Shown here: piece after piece, positions 1 to 11,200 of the stretch
Position numbering within the stretch: the first letter of the stretch is position 1
How the letters are laid out: each line of letters begins with the position of its first letter
NCBI RefSeq assembly: GCF_032854445.1
Contig: NC_088295.1
Span: forward strand, 4,344,501-4,408,500
Direction: 5' to 3'
From: Liolophura sinensis
Lineage: Eukaryota > Mollusca > Polyplacophora > Chitonida > Chitonidae
DNA: 64,000 nt
Notes under the pieces: generated by a model
Seen by the model: only the letters and a program-made list of their open reading frames with translations
Told to the model about the DNA's origin: nothing
Database searches by the model: none
Program-made: the position numbers and the translations under genes

Positions 1-597
1 ACAATGTTCTGTAAAAGACTATCTATAGAGGTGGACTAAAGTAAAGTATGGGGTCCCATGTTTGTTAAACACGTGAGTATATGTTATACTCATGCAAACA
101 GTGGCCATAATCACTTCAGCCTATGCAGACTTAGACCTGATGATCTATGCTACATTAAATCTCTGGGTCTTTCGTTTAAAACTTTGGGTCTATTCGAGAC
201 CGCAGACATCCAAACATTTCCCATTTTATTCACGCCATCATGCTTGCTAGCTCACACACAGCAGTGAAAACATTGTCTAAATAACATGGGAGTTAATACA
301 AAAGTCTACTTCATGGTCTCATAAGTCCAAAACCAGGTTTGTTGATGTCCACAATTTATATCTTCTGTGCACATTGTCCTGTTGCCTTACATACTATAAT
401 TTCTGGTTATTATCAGTTGTACTTCTCTGAATATTGTCCAATGTTGTTCATCTCCCTATACCTCCCTATGGTCATTGTCTGCTTGCCGCTGCCACATACA
501 AGTAAAGTACCCCGATGACAGCAGTTTCAAATGTTGACTTAAATATGTTGTTCTTTGTTTGCTTAAACATTTCCAGGTTTTTCATTTCAATACTCAC
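1..597. other. DNAL4 intron 2 (partial)
   Basis: This AT-rich sequence follows the exon 2 donor on the minus strand. I looked here for the missing DNAL4 C-terminal exon and did not find it. I see no other feature. Confidence 0.6.
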
Positions 598-681
598 TTC
601 ATTGTTTGAGGCAAATTTTTCACATGCTGTCACACATAACTCCATGGTTTCAGTTTTCATTTCATCATTCATGTCAGAATG
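598..681 (-). CDS. DNAL4: DNAL4 coding exon 2
   Basis: 28 codons between a TTTTTACAG acceptor and a GTGAGTA donor on the minus strand. It reads HSDMNDEMKTETMELCV and continues through TACEKFASNNE, the most conserved segment of the DNAL4 N-terminal half. This identifies the gene. Confidence 0.93.
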
Positions 682-1626
682 CTGTAAAAACATAAATATC
701 TACTGTAGATCTTCATTTTATCTGAGAAATGAGGAATCTGACCAACAATTAAGAAGTAAATCACAAGAAAAACTACAGGTTTACTATTGATTCCGAAATG
801 TATAAATGGTCTTTGATTAATTTACAAACAATTACACTTTTGTACAGTATTTCAGGTTTTACAAAATAAGTGGAGAAACCAACCAGTCTTGATGGAGAGC
901 TTTACTTTCAGGTCACATGTTACATGATTTGACACAGTATGATATCTCCATGTTTTCATGGCTGTGCGAAAAATACCTACCTCTCAACAACAAACAGCAT
1001 GAGCCTAAGCCACCATAAATTGGCACTGGAGTAAAGCCATATGGCTAAGCCATTGATCCTTGTCAGGCAGAAGGAATGCTGTTATAAGCTGAAGTTTTGA
1101 AACAGTCAAATCTCTTACTTGTTCTTGGTCGCATACTCCTTCTGTTACCCACAACATGGCAGGGAAACAGTAGCAGTGCAGAAATCAGCATGCCAACGGG
1201 TTAGTGTAATAACACGATGACTTGACATACTGGTTCAAGACTGTTTAATATATATGAAAAGCATTACCCCTTACCTTGCTCGGAGATTTGGCTATTAGTA
1301 TTTCAAAACAAGAGTCGCTTCGGCCGGTCACTGACGTAGCCATTTGACTTAATTTTACACCTCCACCAAATTCATGGTGGCTTAGGCGATGTCCTAAACA
1401 TATGCATTTGTTTTAGAAAGGTAGGCAGTTTTCAACCAGCTACAAAGACATGGAGATATAACTCTGGGTCAAGTCTGCTGAATTATGAAGCTCACGATAC
1501 AACAACAACAGTCAGCTCTGCACAATTGTGAACAAATTGCGAAGAACTTACACGAATCAAAGGATAAGTGTGAACCCTTTTAACGTCTGCATCCACTGCC
1601 TTTTTCTCTTCTGTTGCTTCTGCCAT
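598..1626 (-). CDS. DNAL4: DNAL4, axonemal dynein light chain 4 (5' part; continues off the left edge)
   Basis: DNAL4 is an LC8/DYNLL-related light chain of axonemal dynein, working in cilia and flagella. Two coding exons are visible on the minus strand: exon 1 at 1626-1552 (25 codons) and exon 2 at 681-598 (28 codons). They join in phase 0 across an 870-bp intron with donor GTAAGT and acceptor TTTTTACAG. The junction reads TYPLIR/HSDMNDEM and continues METMELCVTACEKF-like as TETMELCVTACEKFASNNE, which follows the vertebrate DNAL4 N-terminal half almost residue for residue. Exon 2 length also fits. Exon 2 ends at a strong donor, GTGAGTA. The C-terminal half (the GEGFGFEI region of the family) is not found in 1-597, so it should lie to the left. 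The start codon is the ATG whose A is at 1626; it gives an acidic, lysine-rich leader typical of the family. Confidence 0.9.
1552..1626 (-). CDS. DNAL4: DNAL4 coding exon 1
   Basis: 25 codons, starting MAEATEEKKAVDADVKR and ending TYPLIR immediately before a GTAAGT donor on the minus strand. The exon ends in phase 0. It corresponds to the variable charged leader plus the conserved TFPLVR-like motif of DNAL4. Confidence 0.88.
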
Positions 1627-1877
1627 ATTTCCACGATTTTGTTACCCACTCCAAAGACGCTGGAGGTTATTTTACGATATCTGTGTTCGCGCACCGGGCT
1701 TTCCTTAGAAAGCAAGCTACGCGGTAACCACGGAGACGGCGCATGCGGAGGAGCGCAGGTCTCGTTTTAGATTGGTTACCATTTCCGGGTACGAACATGT
1801 GCTTCCGGTATCGGGTAAACTTTGAAGAAGTCATCGTCATATTGTTTCTGTCAGATTTTAGGGATTGATCCAGTATT
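1627..1877. promoter_or_regulatory. Bidirectional DNAL4-TELO2 promoter
   Basis: The two start codons diverge from this 251-bp interval, which is richer in GC and CpG than its surroundings. It has an NRF1-like palindrome core GCGCATGCG at 1739-1747 and an inverted CCAAT box (ATTGG) at 1771-1775. It also has two ETS-like sites, TTTCCGGGT at 1782-1790 and CTTCCGGTA at 1802-1810. NRF1, NF-Y and ETS sites are known hallmarks of animal bidirectional housekeeping promoters. No TATA box is obvious. Transcription start sites cannot be placed from sequence alone. Confidence 0.65.
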
Positions 1878-2245
1878 ATGGGAGGAGAAATTGAATCACA
1901 TGCTCGAGTCAGAGCGTATGTTCGGGAGCAATGGAATGCACTGTCTTCGTCGTCGGACGCTGATCAGAAAATAACTATTTTGAGAGACGTAGCCTGTTTA
2001 TTGCCGACATCAGCAACAAAATCCCATCCAGAGTTCAAAGATACAGAATCGTTCAACAAAGCCAGGGACATTTTCACAAAATATCATTATTCTCGATTTG
2101 CGGGAAATTTGCTCGACCTGCTGTCACATGACTGGGTGTCAGATCTTCCTCGAAAGGCTATACGGAATGTGATTGACGAGTTCTATTTGAAGGGCTCCCC
2201 CCAGGATGTGTTTCCCATTCTTTGCACAGCGGTGTACACTTCCCC
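1878..2245 (+). CDS. TELO2: TELO2 exon 1
   Basis: Codons 1-122 plus 2 nt. The ATG at 1878 is the first in frame and has G at +4. VREQWNALSSSSD matches the vertebrate TELO2 start, and FTKYHYSRFAGNLLDLLSHDW and the KGSPQDVFPIL segment match further on. The donor is CCCC/GTGAGT. Confidence 0.92.
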
Positions 2246-5200
2246 GTGAGTGGAACAGAGCTGTCAGTTCTGCAGCTAATGAACTTTGATATACTTATGC
2301 AGTTACACAGTGTATACATTAACATATCCTAGAGGTTATAGTTTATGCCTAAATTGATAATATATCTTGTGGCAGTATTTATAGTTTCGAGCACCCTAGT
2401 TTGTCGCAAGGAGCAGGAGATGATAAATAACGTGGAGTTAAATGGGCAAAATTACGATTTTTGCTGATTCCTAAAGTTTCAAGAACTACCAGACATTGAA
2501 ACTATCACATCTTAACGCTTTGCAAATTACTGTTCCAGAAAGAATGTCTTAGTACCTGAAAGCTATATTTTTCCTAAAATCTTCTTCAATACCTATCTCA
2601 TCTTGTGTTAAATTTGTTTTGTTTCACCTCCAGTACTGTAGTTACCTAAATTGATAGTGAAGTGATGTTGATTTTCATAGAAAACTGAACTCTAAGCCAT
2701 GGAAGGTTATGGCATGCAATAATACCCCGACAGCTGAACACAACAGAAATTACAGCAAACATATTGCAAAATTAATAGACAGTACTCATCGGCTGTATTT
2801 GTTGAAGCAAATCAGTGACAGACGTCATGTGTTTTTCTCTATACTGTATGTTATTTTTTCCAGGCCAAGCTATAAGCAGAGCAAATCCGTATTTCTTCTT
2901 GAGGAGTTCTTTAGACTTGACCTGCTGAAGATGATCTTTCTGAATCAGGTAGAAAAACACTCTGTCAGTACATCTGAGACAGTCAGTCAAGCAGAGATGT
3001 GGGATGAGTTAGTGTCTCTCATCTCTTCATTCCCTGATAAAATGGCAAATGCTCTTAAAAAGCAAATTAGGTGAGTTTGAGGGTTAGACAGATTAGCCTT
3101 AATATCTTCACATTATAATCTGTTCAACATGTTTACATTTTATTTTGTTCATTAATAATTAAATTGAGTAGCAAAGTTTATTTTGCAATCTTCAAATACA
3201 GCTACACCTACAACTGGTATACATAAATGTTACTCGTGTTTTATAATATCTGTCTTACGTCTGTGTTATACTTTATTTCCCATCAATTTTAACAAAACAA
3301 ATTTAAAAAAAATATGATAATGGTGTTACACATTATACCATACAGCAATAAGAAATGGATTATTTACAACAATTGGAGGAGAAAAAGATACATTTGAACA
3401 CTCTATTATTTCTGATGTTCATTACAGTCAGGTGTTTATGCCATCCAGTTACATCCGGATAATTAGCACCTGTTTAGTGGAAGGCCTGGAAAAGTGTCAC
3501 ATGCTCTTATTGGAGGGAAAAGATTGTTCTCTGGAGTTCAGTAGCCAGGTTCTGGGGAAGTTATGTCTGTCTGGATATTCGGGTGAGTGTAGTGATAAAG
3601 TTCTGAGAAAGGTATGTCTGTTTGGGTTTTCAGAGGAGTTCAGTGATCAAGTGCTGGGGAAACTCAGTCAGTCTGCCTGAGCATTTAGGTGAGTTCATTG
3701 ATCAAGTCCTTGGAAAAGTCAGTCTGGGTATTCGGGAGAGATCAGTGACCCAGTGCTGTGGAAACTTTGTTTAACTGGGTATTCAGTTGAGTTCAGTGAT
3801 TAAGTACTGGGGAAATTCTGTCTGTGTGGGTATGTTGAGATCAGTGATCAAGTGCTGGGGAAACTCAGTTTGTCTGGGTATTCGGGAGAGGTCAGTGACC
3901 CAGTGCTGGGGAAACTTTGTCTACCTGGGTATTGAGTTGAGTTCAGTGATCAAGTTCTGGGGAAACTCTGTCTGTCTGGGTACTCAGTTGACATCAGTGA
4001 TCAAGTGCTGAAGAAACTCTGTCTGTTCAGGTATTCAGTTGAGTTCAGTGATCAAGTGCTGGGAAGACTCAGTCATTCTGTTCAGTGATCAAGTACTGGG
4101 GAAATTCTGTCTGTGTAGGTATGTTGAGATCAGTGATCAAGTGCTGGGGGAACTCAGTCTGTCTGGGTATTCGGGAGAGATCAGTGACCCAGTGCTGGGG
4201 AAACTTTGTCTACCTGGGTATTCAGTTGAATTCATTGATCAAGTGCTGGGGAAACTCTATCTGTCTGAGCATTTAGGTGAGTTCGGTGATCATTGATCAA
4301 GTGCTGGAGAAACTCAGTCTGTCTGAGCATTCAGGTGAGTTCGGTAATCAAGAGCTGGGGAAACTGTCTTTCTGAGCATTCAGATGAGTTCAGTGATCAA
4401 GTGCTGGAGAAACTTAGTCTGTCTGAGCATTCAGGTGAGTTTGGGGATCAAGTGCTGAGGAAACTCAGTCTGTCTGAGCATTCAGGTGAGTTCATTGATC
4501 AAGTGCTGGGGAAACTGTCTGTCTGAGCAATCAGGTGAGTTCAGTGATCAAGTGCTGGGGAAACTCAGTCTGTCTGAGCATTCAGGTGAGTTCAGTGATC
4601 AAGTGCTGGGGAAATTCTGTCTGCCTGAGCATTCAGGGGAGTTCAGGTACCTGGCTATGCATGAATTTCGTGACCCAATCCAATTTGTTCAGGACATGAA
4701 ACACATGGTTGTGGCTCATATATTAATATTAGAAATTAAAAAATGATAATTTTTACTGATTAAATACCATGTAATAGGTTTTGATTCTTGAATTTTGTCA
4801 AAAACCAGGTATGTTTTTGTATGTTTACAGAGACTTTGTGGAAACACTTATTGCCATCTCTACTGGTTTTCGTGAGGAGGGATTTTGTGTGGGTTCGTTT
4901 GTGTGAGAGGTTAATAACTGGTATACCTGACAGGTGTATGGAATCAGTGATCATTCCAGTGCTGACATCAGTACCTTGGTAAGGGGTGAATTTACCTCTA
5001 CAGCTTGGTAAGGGGTTACATTTTACCTCTTCAGCTTGATAAGGGTTGAATTTTACCTTTACAGCTTGGTAAGGGTTACATTTTACCTCTTCAGCTTGAT
5101 AAGGGTTGAATTTTACCTCTACAGCTTGGTAAGGGTTACATTTTACCTCTTCAGCTTGATAAGGGTTGAATTTTACCTCTACAGCTTGGTAAGGGTTACA

Positions 5201-8200
5201 TTTTACCTCTACAGCTTGATAAGGGTTGAGTTTTACCTCTACAGCTTGGTAAGGGTTACATTTTACCTCTACAGCTTGGTAAAGGATGCATTTTACCTCT
5301 ACAGCTTGTTGAGGGTTACATTTTACCTCTACATCTTGGTAAAAGGGTTACATTTTACCTCTACAGCTTGTTCAGGGATGCATTTTACCTCTACATCTTG
5401 GTAAAAGGGATGCATTTTACCTCTACAGCTTGTTGAGGGTTACATTTTACCTCTACATCTTGGTAAAAGGGTTACATTTTACCTCTACAGCTTGTTGAGG
5501 GTTACATTTTACCTCTACAGCTTGTTAAGGGTTACATTTTACCTCTACAGCTTGTTGAGGGTTACATTTTACCTCTACGGCTTGTTGAGGGATGCATTTT
5601 ACCTCTACAGCTTGTTAAGGGTTACATTTTACCTCTACAGCTTGTTGAGGGTTACATTTTACCTCTACAGCTTGGTAAAAGGGTTACATTTTACCTCTAC
5701 ATCTTGGTAAAAGGGTTACATTTTACCTCTACAGCTTGTTGAGGGATGCATTTTACCTCTACAGCTTGTTAAGGGTTACATTTTACCTCTACAGCTTGTT
5801 GAGGGTTACATTTTACCTCTACAGCGTGGTAAAAGGGTTACATTTTACCTCTACAGCTTGTTGAGGGATGCATTTTACCTCTACAGCTTGTTAAGGGTTA
5901 CATTTTACCTCTACAGCTTGTTGAGGGTTACATTTTACCTCTACAGCTTGGTAAGGGTTACATTTTACCTCTGTACCTTGGTAAAAGGGTTACATTTTAC
6001 CTCTACAGCTTGTTGAGGGTTACATTTTACCTCTACAGCTTGGCAAGAGTTAATAAGGCATATATTTTAATTTCATCACATTTTACCTCTGTACCATGGT
6101 AAGGCCTACATGTCACCTCTACACCTGTGCATGTTGTTAAGGGCTCATGTTACACTAGACCTTGGCAAGAAATACATTTTATGGCTACACGTGACATTTT
6201 ACATCTGCGTCTTGGTGAGAGATGCACATTTCCTGTACACCTTGGTGAGAGATATTCTTTACCTGTACATCTTGGTGAGAGATACACTTTACCTGTACAC
6301 CTTGGTGAGAGATACACTTTACCCGTACACCTTGGTGACAAATACACTTTACCCATACACCTTGATGAGAGATGCACTTTACCCATACACCTTGGTGACA
6401 AATACACTTTACCCGTACACCTTGGTGACAAATACACTTTACCTGTACACCTTAGTGAGAGATACACTTTACCTGTACACCTTGGTGAGGGATACACCTT
6501 ACCTGTACACCTTGGTGACAGATCCACTTTACCTGAACACCTTGGTGAGAGATAAACCTTACCGGTACACCTTGGTGACAGATACACTTTACCTGTAACT
6601 CCATTTTACCTCTATATCTTGGTAACGGCTGCAGCTTTATGTTAGGAAATTTAGAGGAAGCTCCACTTTCCGCTACACGTAAATCTGACTGCCATCGTAT
6701 GGTGAAAAATTCCTGGGTTGTGTTAGCCCAGCATTAAACACTAATGAAATAAATAGACTAAATTTACCTCTACACCTCAGTGAATGACCAAGGCTTAATT
6801 TTTAATGTCAGGATTATTTATTTATCTGTACCGTGTTTATACGCTGTGCTCAAGAAATCACTTGTGTAATGATTGTCATGTTTAAGGTTGAAAGAAAGCG
6901 GAGTGCCCTATGAACTACTGACCTTTACCACTTACCTGACTAACCTTCTGACTTAAAGCTGCAGTGAAAACAGTACCTTTAGAATCTGAAACTGTGCTGT
7001 TTGCATTGTGTAACTGAACATAACTTTCCTAGATGTTTATTTCAGGTTTGGAATGGTTGAAAGCCTCTTGGGAGACTCTGTCGTTCACAAACATAAACTG
7101 CAATACCTGCTGTGTACAAAACTTCTGTTAATGAGATATTTTGAACAGGTGAATCCCATTTTTATGTTCATTTTGTTTCATCAGCATGGCATAGTTAAGA
7201 ATCAGACAGTATTTTACTTTGAAGATCAGTTTGATTCACCTTACTCAAGCAATGAATGGATGGAAGTTTTATTTACTGAATGAGTCACCAATGCGGTCAC
7301 TTGGAGTTCAAGTCCAGCTCAAGCTGGCTCCCTCCAGCTGTAGGTGGAAAGCTTCAGCAGCAACCTTCGCATGGTTGTGGGTTTCCTTGTGCTCTCTTTC
7401 CTCACACCACCATAATGCTGGTCTCCGTCATAGAAGTGAAATATTCTTGAGTACAGTATAAAACACCAGTCAAATAAATAAATAAGTGCTGAGTTAATGG
7501 ATTAATTCTGAGGGGATGATGACAATCACTAAGGGAATGAATATAACCATAGAGGGGATGAATATGATACTATTATAAAGGCGATCAATATGATAGTCAC
7601 TATTATAAAGGGGATGGATATGATGATAATGGAGGGGATGGATATGATACTCACTATTATAAAGGGGATGGATATGATACTCACTATTATAAAGGGATGG
7701 ATATGATGATAATGAGGGGGGATGGATATGATACTATTATAAAGGGGATGGATATGATGATAATGAACGGGATGGATATGATACTATTATAAAGGAATAG
7801 ATGAATCTGTTAGACACTGAGGGAATGGATTTGTTAGTCACTGAGGCAGTGGATGTGTTAGTCACTGAAGGAGTTGGTGTGTTGGTCACTGAGGGAGTGT
7901 GTGTGTGTGTTGGTCACTGAGGGAGTGTGTGTGTGTTGGTCACTGAGGGAATGGATTTGTTAGTCACTGAGGGAATGGATGTGTTAGTCACTGAGGGAGT
8001 ATGTGTGTTAGTCACTTAGGGAACTGAGGGAATGGATCTGTTAGTCACTGAGAGATGTTTTAGTCACTGAGGGAATAGATGTGTTGGTCACTGAGAGAGT
8101 GGATGTGTTAGTCACTTAGGGAACTGATGTATTGGTCACAGAGAGGGGATGTGTTAGTCACCCAGGGAATGGATCTGTTAGTCACTGAGGGAATAGATAT

Positions 8201-11200
8201 GTCAATAACGGAGAGAGTGGATGTGTTGGTCACTGAGGGAATGGATGTGTTAGTCACTGAGGGAGGGAGCATGTTAGTCTCTGAGGGAATGGATTTGTTA
8301 GTCACTGAGGCAGTGGATGTGTTAGTCACTGAGGGAGTTGGTGTGTTGGTCACTGAGGGAATGGATTTATTGGTCACTGAGGGAATGGATCTGTTAGTCA
8401 CTGAGGGAGTGAGTGTGTTAGTCACTGAGCGAATGGATTTGTTAGTCACTGAGGCAGTGGATGTGTTAGTCACTGAGGGAGTTGGTGTGTTAGTCACTGA
8501 GGGAATGGATTTATTGGTCACTGAGGGAATGGATCTGTTAGTCACTGAGGGAGTGAGTGTGTTAGTCACTGAGCGAATGGATTTGTTAGTCACTGAGGCA
8601 GTGGATGTGTTAGTCACTGAGGGAGTTGGTGTGTTGGTCACTGAGGGAATGGATTTATTAGTCACTGAGGGAATGGATATGTTAGTCACTGGGGGAGTGT
8701 GTGTGTTAGTCACTGAGGGAATGGATGTGTTAGTCACTGAGAGATGTGTTAGTCACTGCGGGAATAGATGTGTTGGTCACTGAGAGATTGGATGTGTTAG
8801 TCACTTAGTTGTTTAAACTGTGTGTCCTCGATGACTTGTTAAGCTAAAGTGTTACTCTCCCCGCTGCTACTCAGCCCCTGACCCATATGGTTCAGACTTG
8901 TATCAAGCTCTTGTTTGTTGAGCTGTGTATGTCAGAAGGTTTTTCAGATACTGACAAGGCGTGGTGGTTTACTCCAAGCATTCTGCATTCCTCCCTTATA
9001 CCTCACTGCCATATGTAAGTGACAAATTTGTGAGCCAAGTGTTAAACCCCAATAAAAGTACATGTATGTTGAACGTGAGTGAATAAAGCCATTAGTCACA
9101 GATTGCACTGCATCAAGATTAGAGTTTACAACATATTATCATGGCTGTTTTTCGTTTTGCAGACACTTCTGCTCCAGAATGTGCTTGGATACTTGGCCTC
9201 CTCTCACACAAGGAAACCTTTGTTCAAATCTGTAAGTTGTGGTGAAATCAAAACAGTGGTGATTCTCTACACCGTAAAGAGCGGAACCTGTTTTAGACAT
9301 AATACAGGTAGACAGGAGTAGGTTTATTGTGTTTATTTTCCTCCATGTCTGCTATCCCTTAATCTCAAGGACATGAGTTGTCTATATCATAAATTGTATA
9401 CTGTAGTAAGGAGCTACAAGTGGTCTAGTTGAATAATTGCAATAATTACCTTGTCACTTGTGTAGAACTGTGTTTGCCGCGAGGGATTATACAATGTGCC
9501 CACCTTGTTGTGTCTGTTGTCAGTGTATGATCCGTGTACTGCAAGTCTGGGTGGATGGCAGTGCCATAAAGCGCACCTCATACCAGCAGCATTACTACCT
9601 GTCCAAGGCCCTCTTGATCTGTCTGTCGTTTGTAAAGGAGGGAGAGCAAAATGATTATCAAGGTAACAGTGGGGTCAGTATAGGGTCATTTTATATGGGC
9701 GTATTTGTACACTACTAGTAAGAAAAACTGTGCATGCCTTATTAGCAGTTGGTTACTGCCAAACTTTAACCTGATAGTTTGTAGGTTATGTATTTCATCA
9801 GAATAATTATCTCTTTGTTACTAAAAATTCGGAGACTTCAGGTTAACCACCTGCTGTTTGTTACCTGACAGAGTCTCTGGGTATACATGTGTGGGTGTAC
9901 AGATGTAGTCCAGTCTAACCACCTGCTGTTTGTTACCTGACAGAGTCTCTGGGTATACATGTGTGGGTGTACAGATGTAGTCCAGTCTAACCACCTGCTG
10001 TTTGTTACCTGACAGAGTGTCTGGGGTATACTGATGAGGGGTGTACAGATGTAGTCCAGTCTAACCACCTGCTGTTTGTTACCTGACAGAGTCTCTGGGT
10101 ATACATGTGTGGGTGTACAGATGTAGTCCAGTCTAACCACCTGCTGTTTGTTACCTGACAGAGTCTCTGGGTATACATGTGTGGGTGTACAGATATAGTT
10201 CAGTCTTACCACCTGTTGTTTGTTACCTGACAGAGTGTCTGGGGTATACTGATGAGGGTATACAGGTATAGTCCAGTCTAACCACCTGTTGTTTGTTACC
10301 TGACAGAGTGTCTAGGGTATACTGATGAGGGTATACAGGTATAGTCCAGTCTAACCACCTGTTGTTTGTTACCTGACAGAGTGTCTGGGTATACTGATGA
10401 GGGTATACAGGTATTGTCCAGTCTAACCACCTGTTGTTTGTTACCTGACAGAATGTCTAGGGTATACTGATGAGGGTATACAGGTATTGTCCAGTCTAAC
10501 CACCTGTTGTTTGTTACCTGACAGAGTGTCTGGGTATACTGATGAGGGTATACAGGTATTATCCAGTCTAACCACCTGTTGTTTGTTACCTGACAGAATG
10601 TCTAGGGTATACTGATGAGGGTATACAGGTATTGTCCAGTCTAACCACCTGTTGTTTGTTACCTGACAGAGTGTCTAGGGTATACTGATGATGGTGTACA
10701 GGTATAGTCCAGTCTAACCACCTGTTGTTTGTTACCTGACACCTGTTGAACCACCTGTTGTTTGTTACCTGACAGTGTGTCTGGGGTATACTGATGAGGG
10801 TATACAGGTATTGTCCAGTCTAACCACCTGTTGTTTGTTACCTGACAGAGTGTCTGGGTATACTGATGAGGGTATACAGGTATTGTCCAGTCTAACCACC
10901 TGTTGTTTGTTACCTGACAGAGTGTCTGGGTATACTGATGAGGGGTATGCAGTCTCATCTGGGTAGTTCTGACCCTAAGATTCGCTCCCTGGGGATGGTA
11001 GTGGCAGAGAGCTTGACCAGAACCCTGCAGCCTCATGGACCACAACTGACATTTGAGGTAATCACAAGGTTTTGTTACCATTGTCTATACATTGTGGTGC
11101 ACGTATGTGTTATTGTAATGTGTATGTGTTGTCATGTGCCTATGTTTTTGTCATGTGTGGATATATTGTTGTCATGTGGATATGTGTTATTGTCATGTGG

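Noticed and set aside
1528-1770. 80-codon plus ORF upstream of TELO2
   Set aside because: It overlaps DNAL4 exon 1 on the other strand and the shared promoter; no homology.
2681-2863. Extension of TELO2 exon 2 leftwards to an acceptor near 2680
   Set aside because: The frame is open but the extra ~60 residues match nothing in TELO2, and the acceptor at 2863 has a much better pyrimidine tract. It remains a possible variant.
5000-6050. Telomere-like repeats, because TTAAGGG and TAAGGGTTA occur often
   Set aside because: The period is 30 bp and there is no TTAGGG array. The similarity is incidental to the GTAAGGGTTACA unit.
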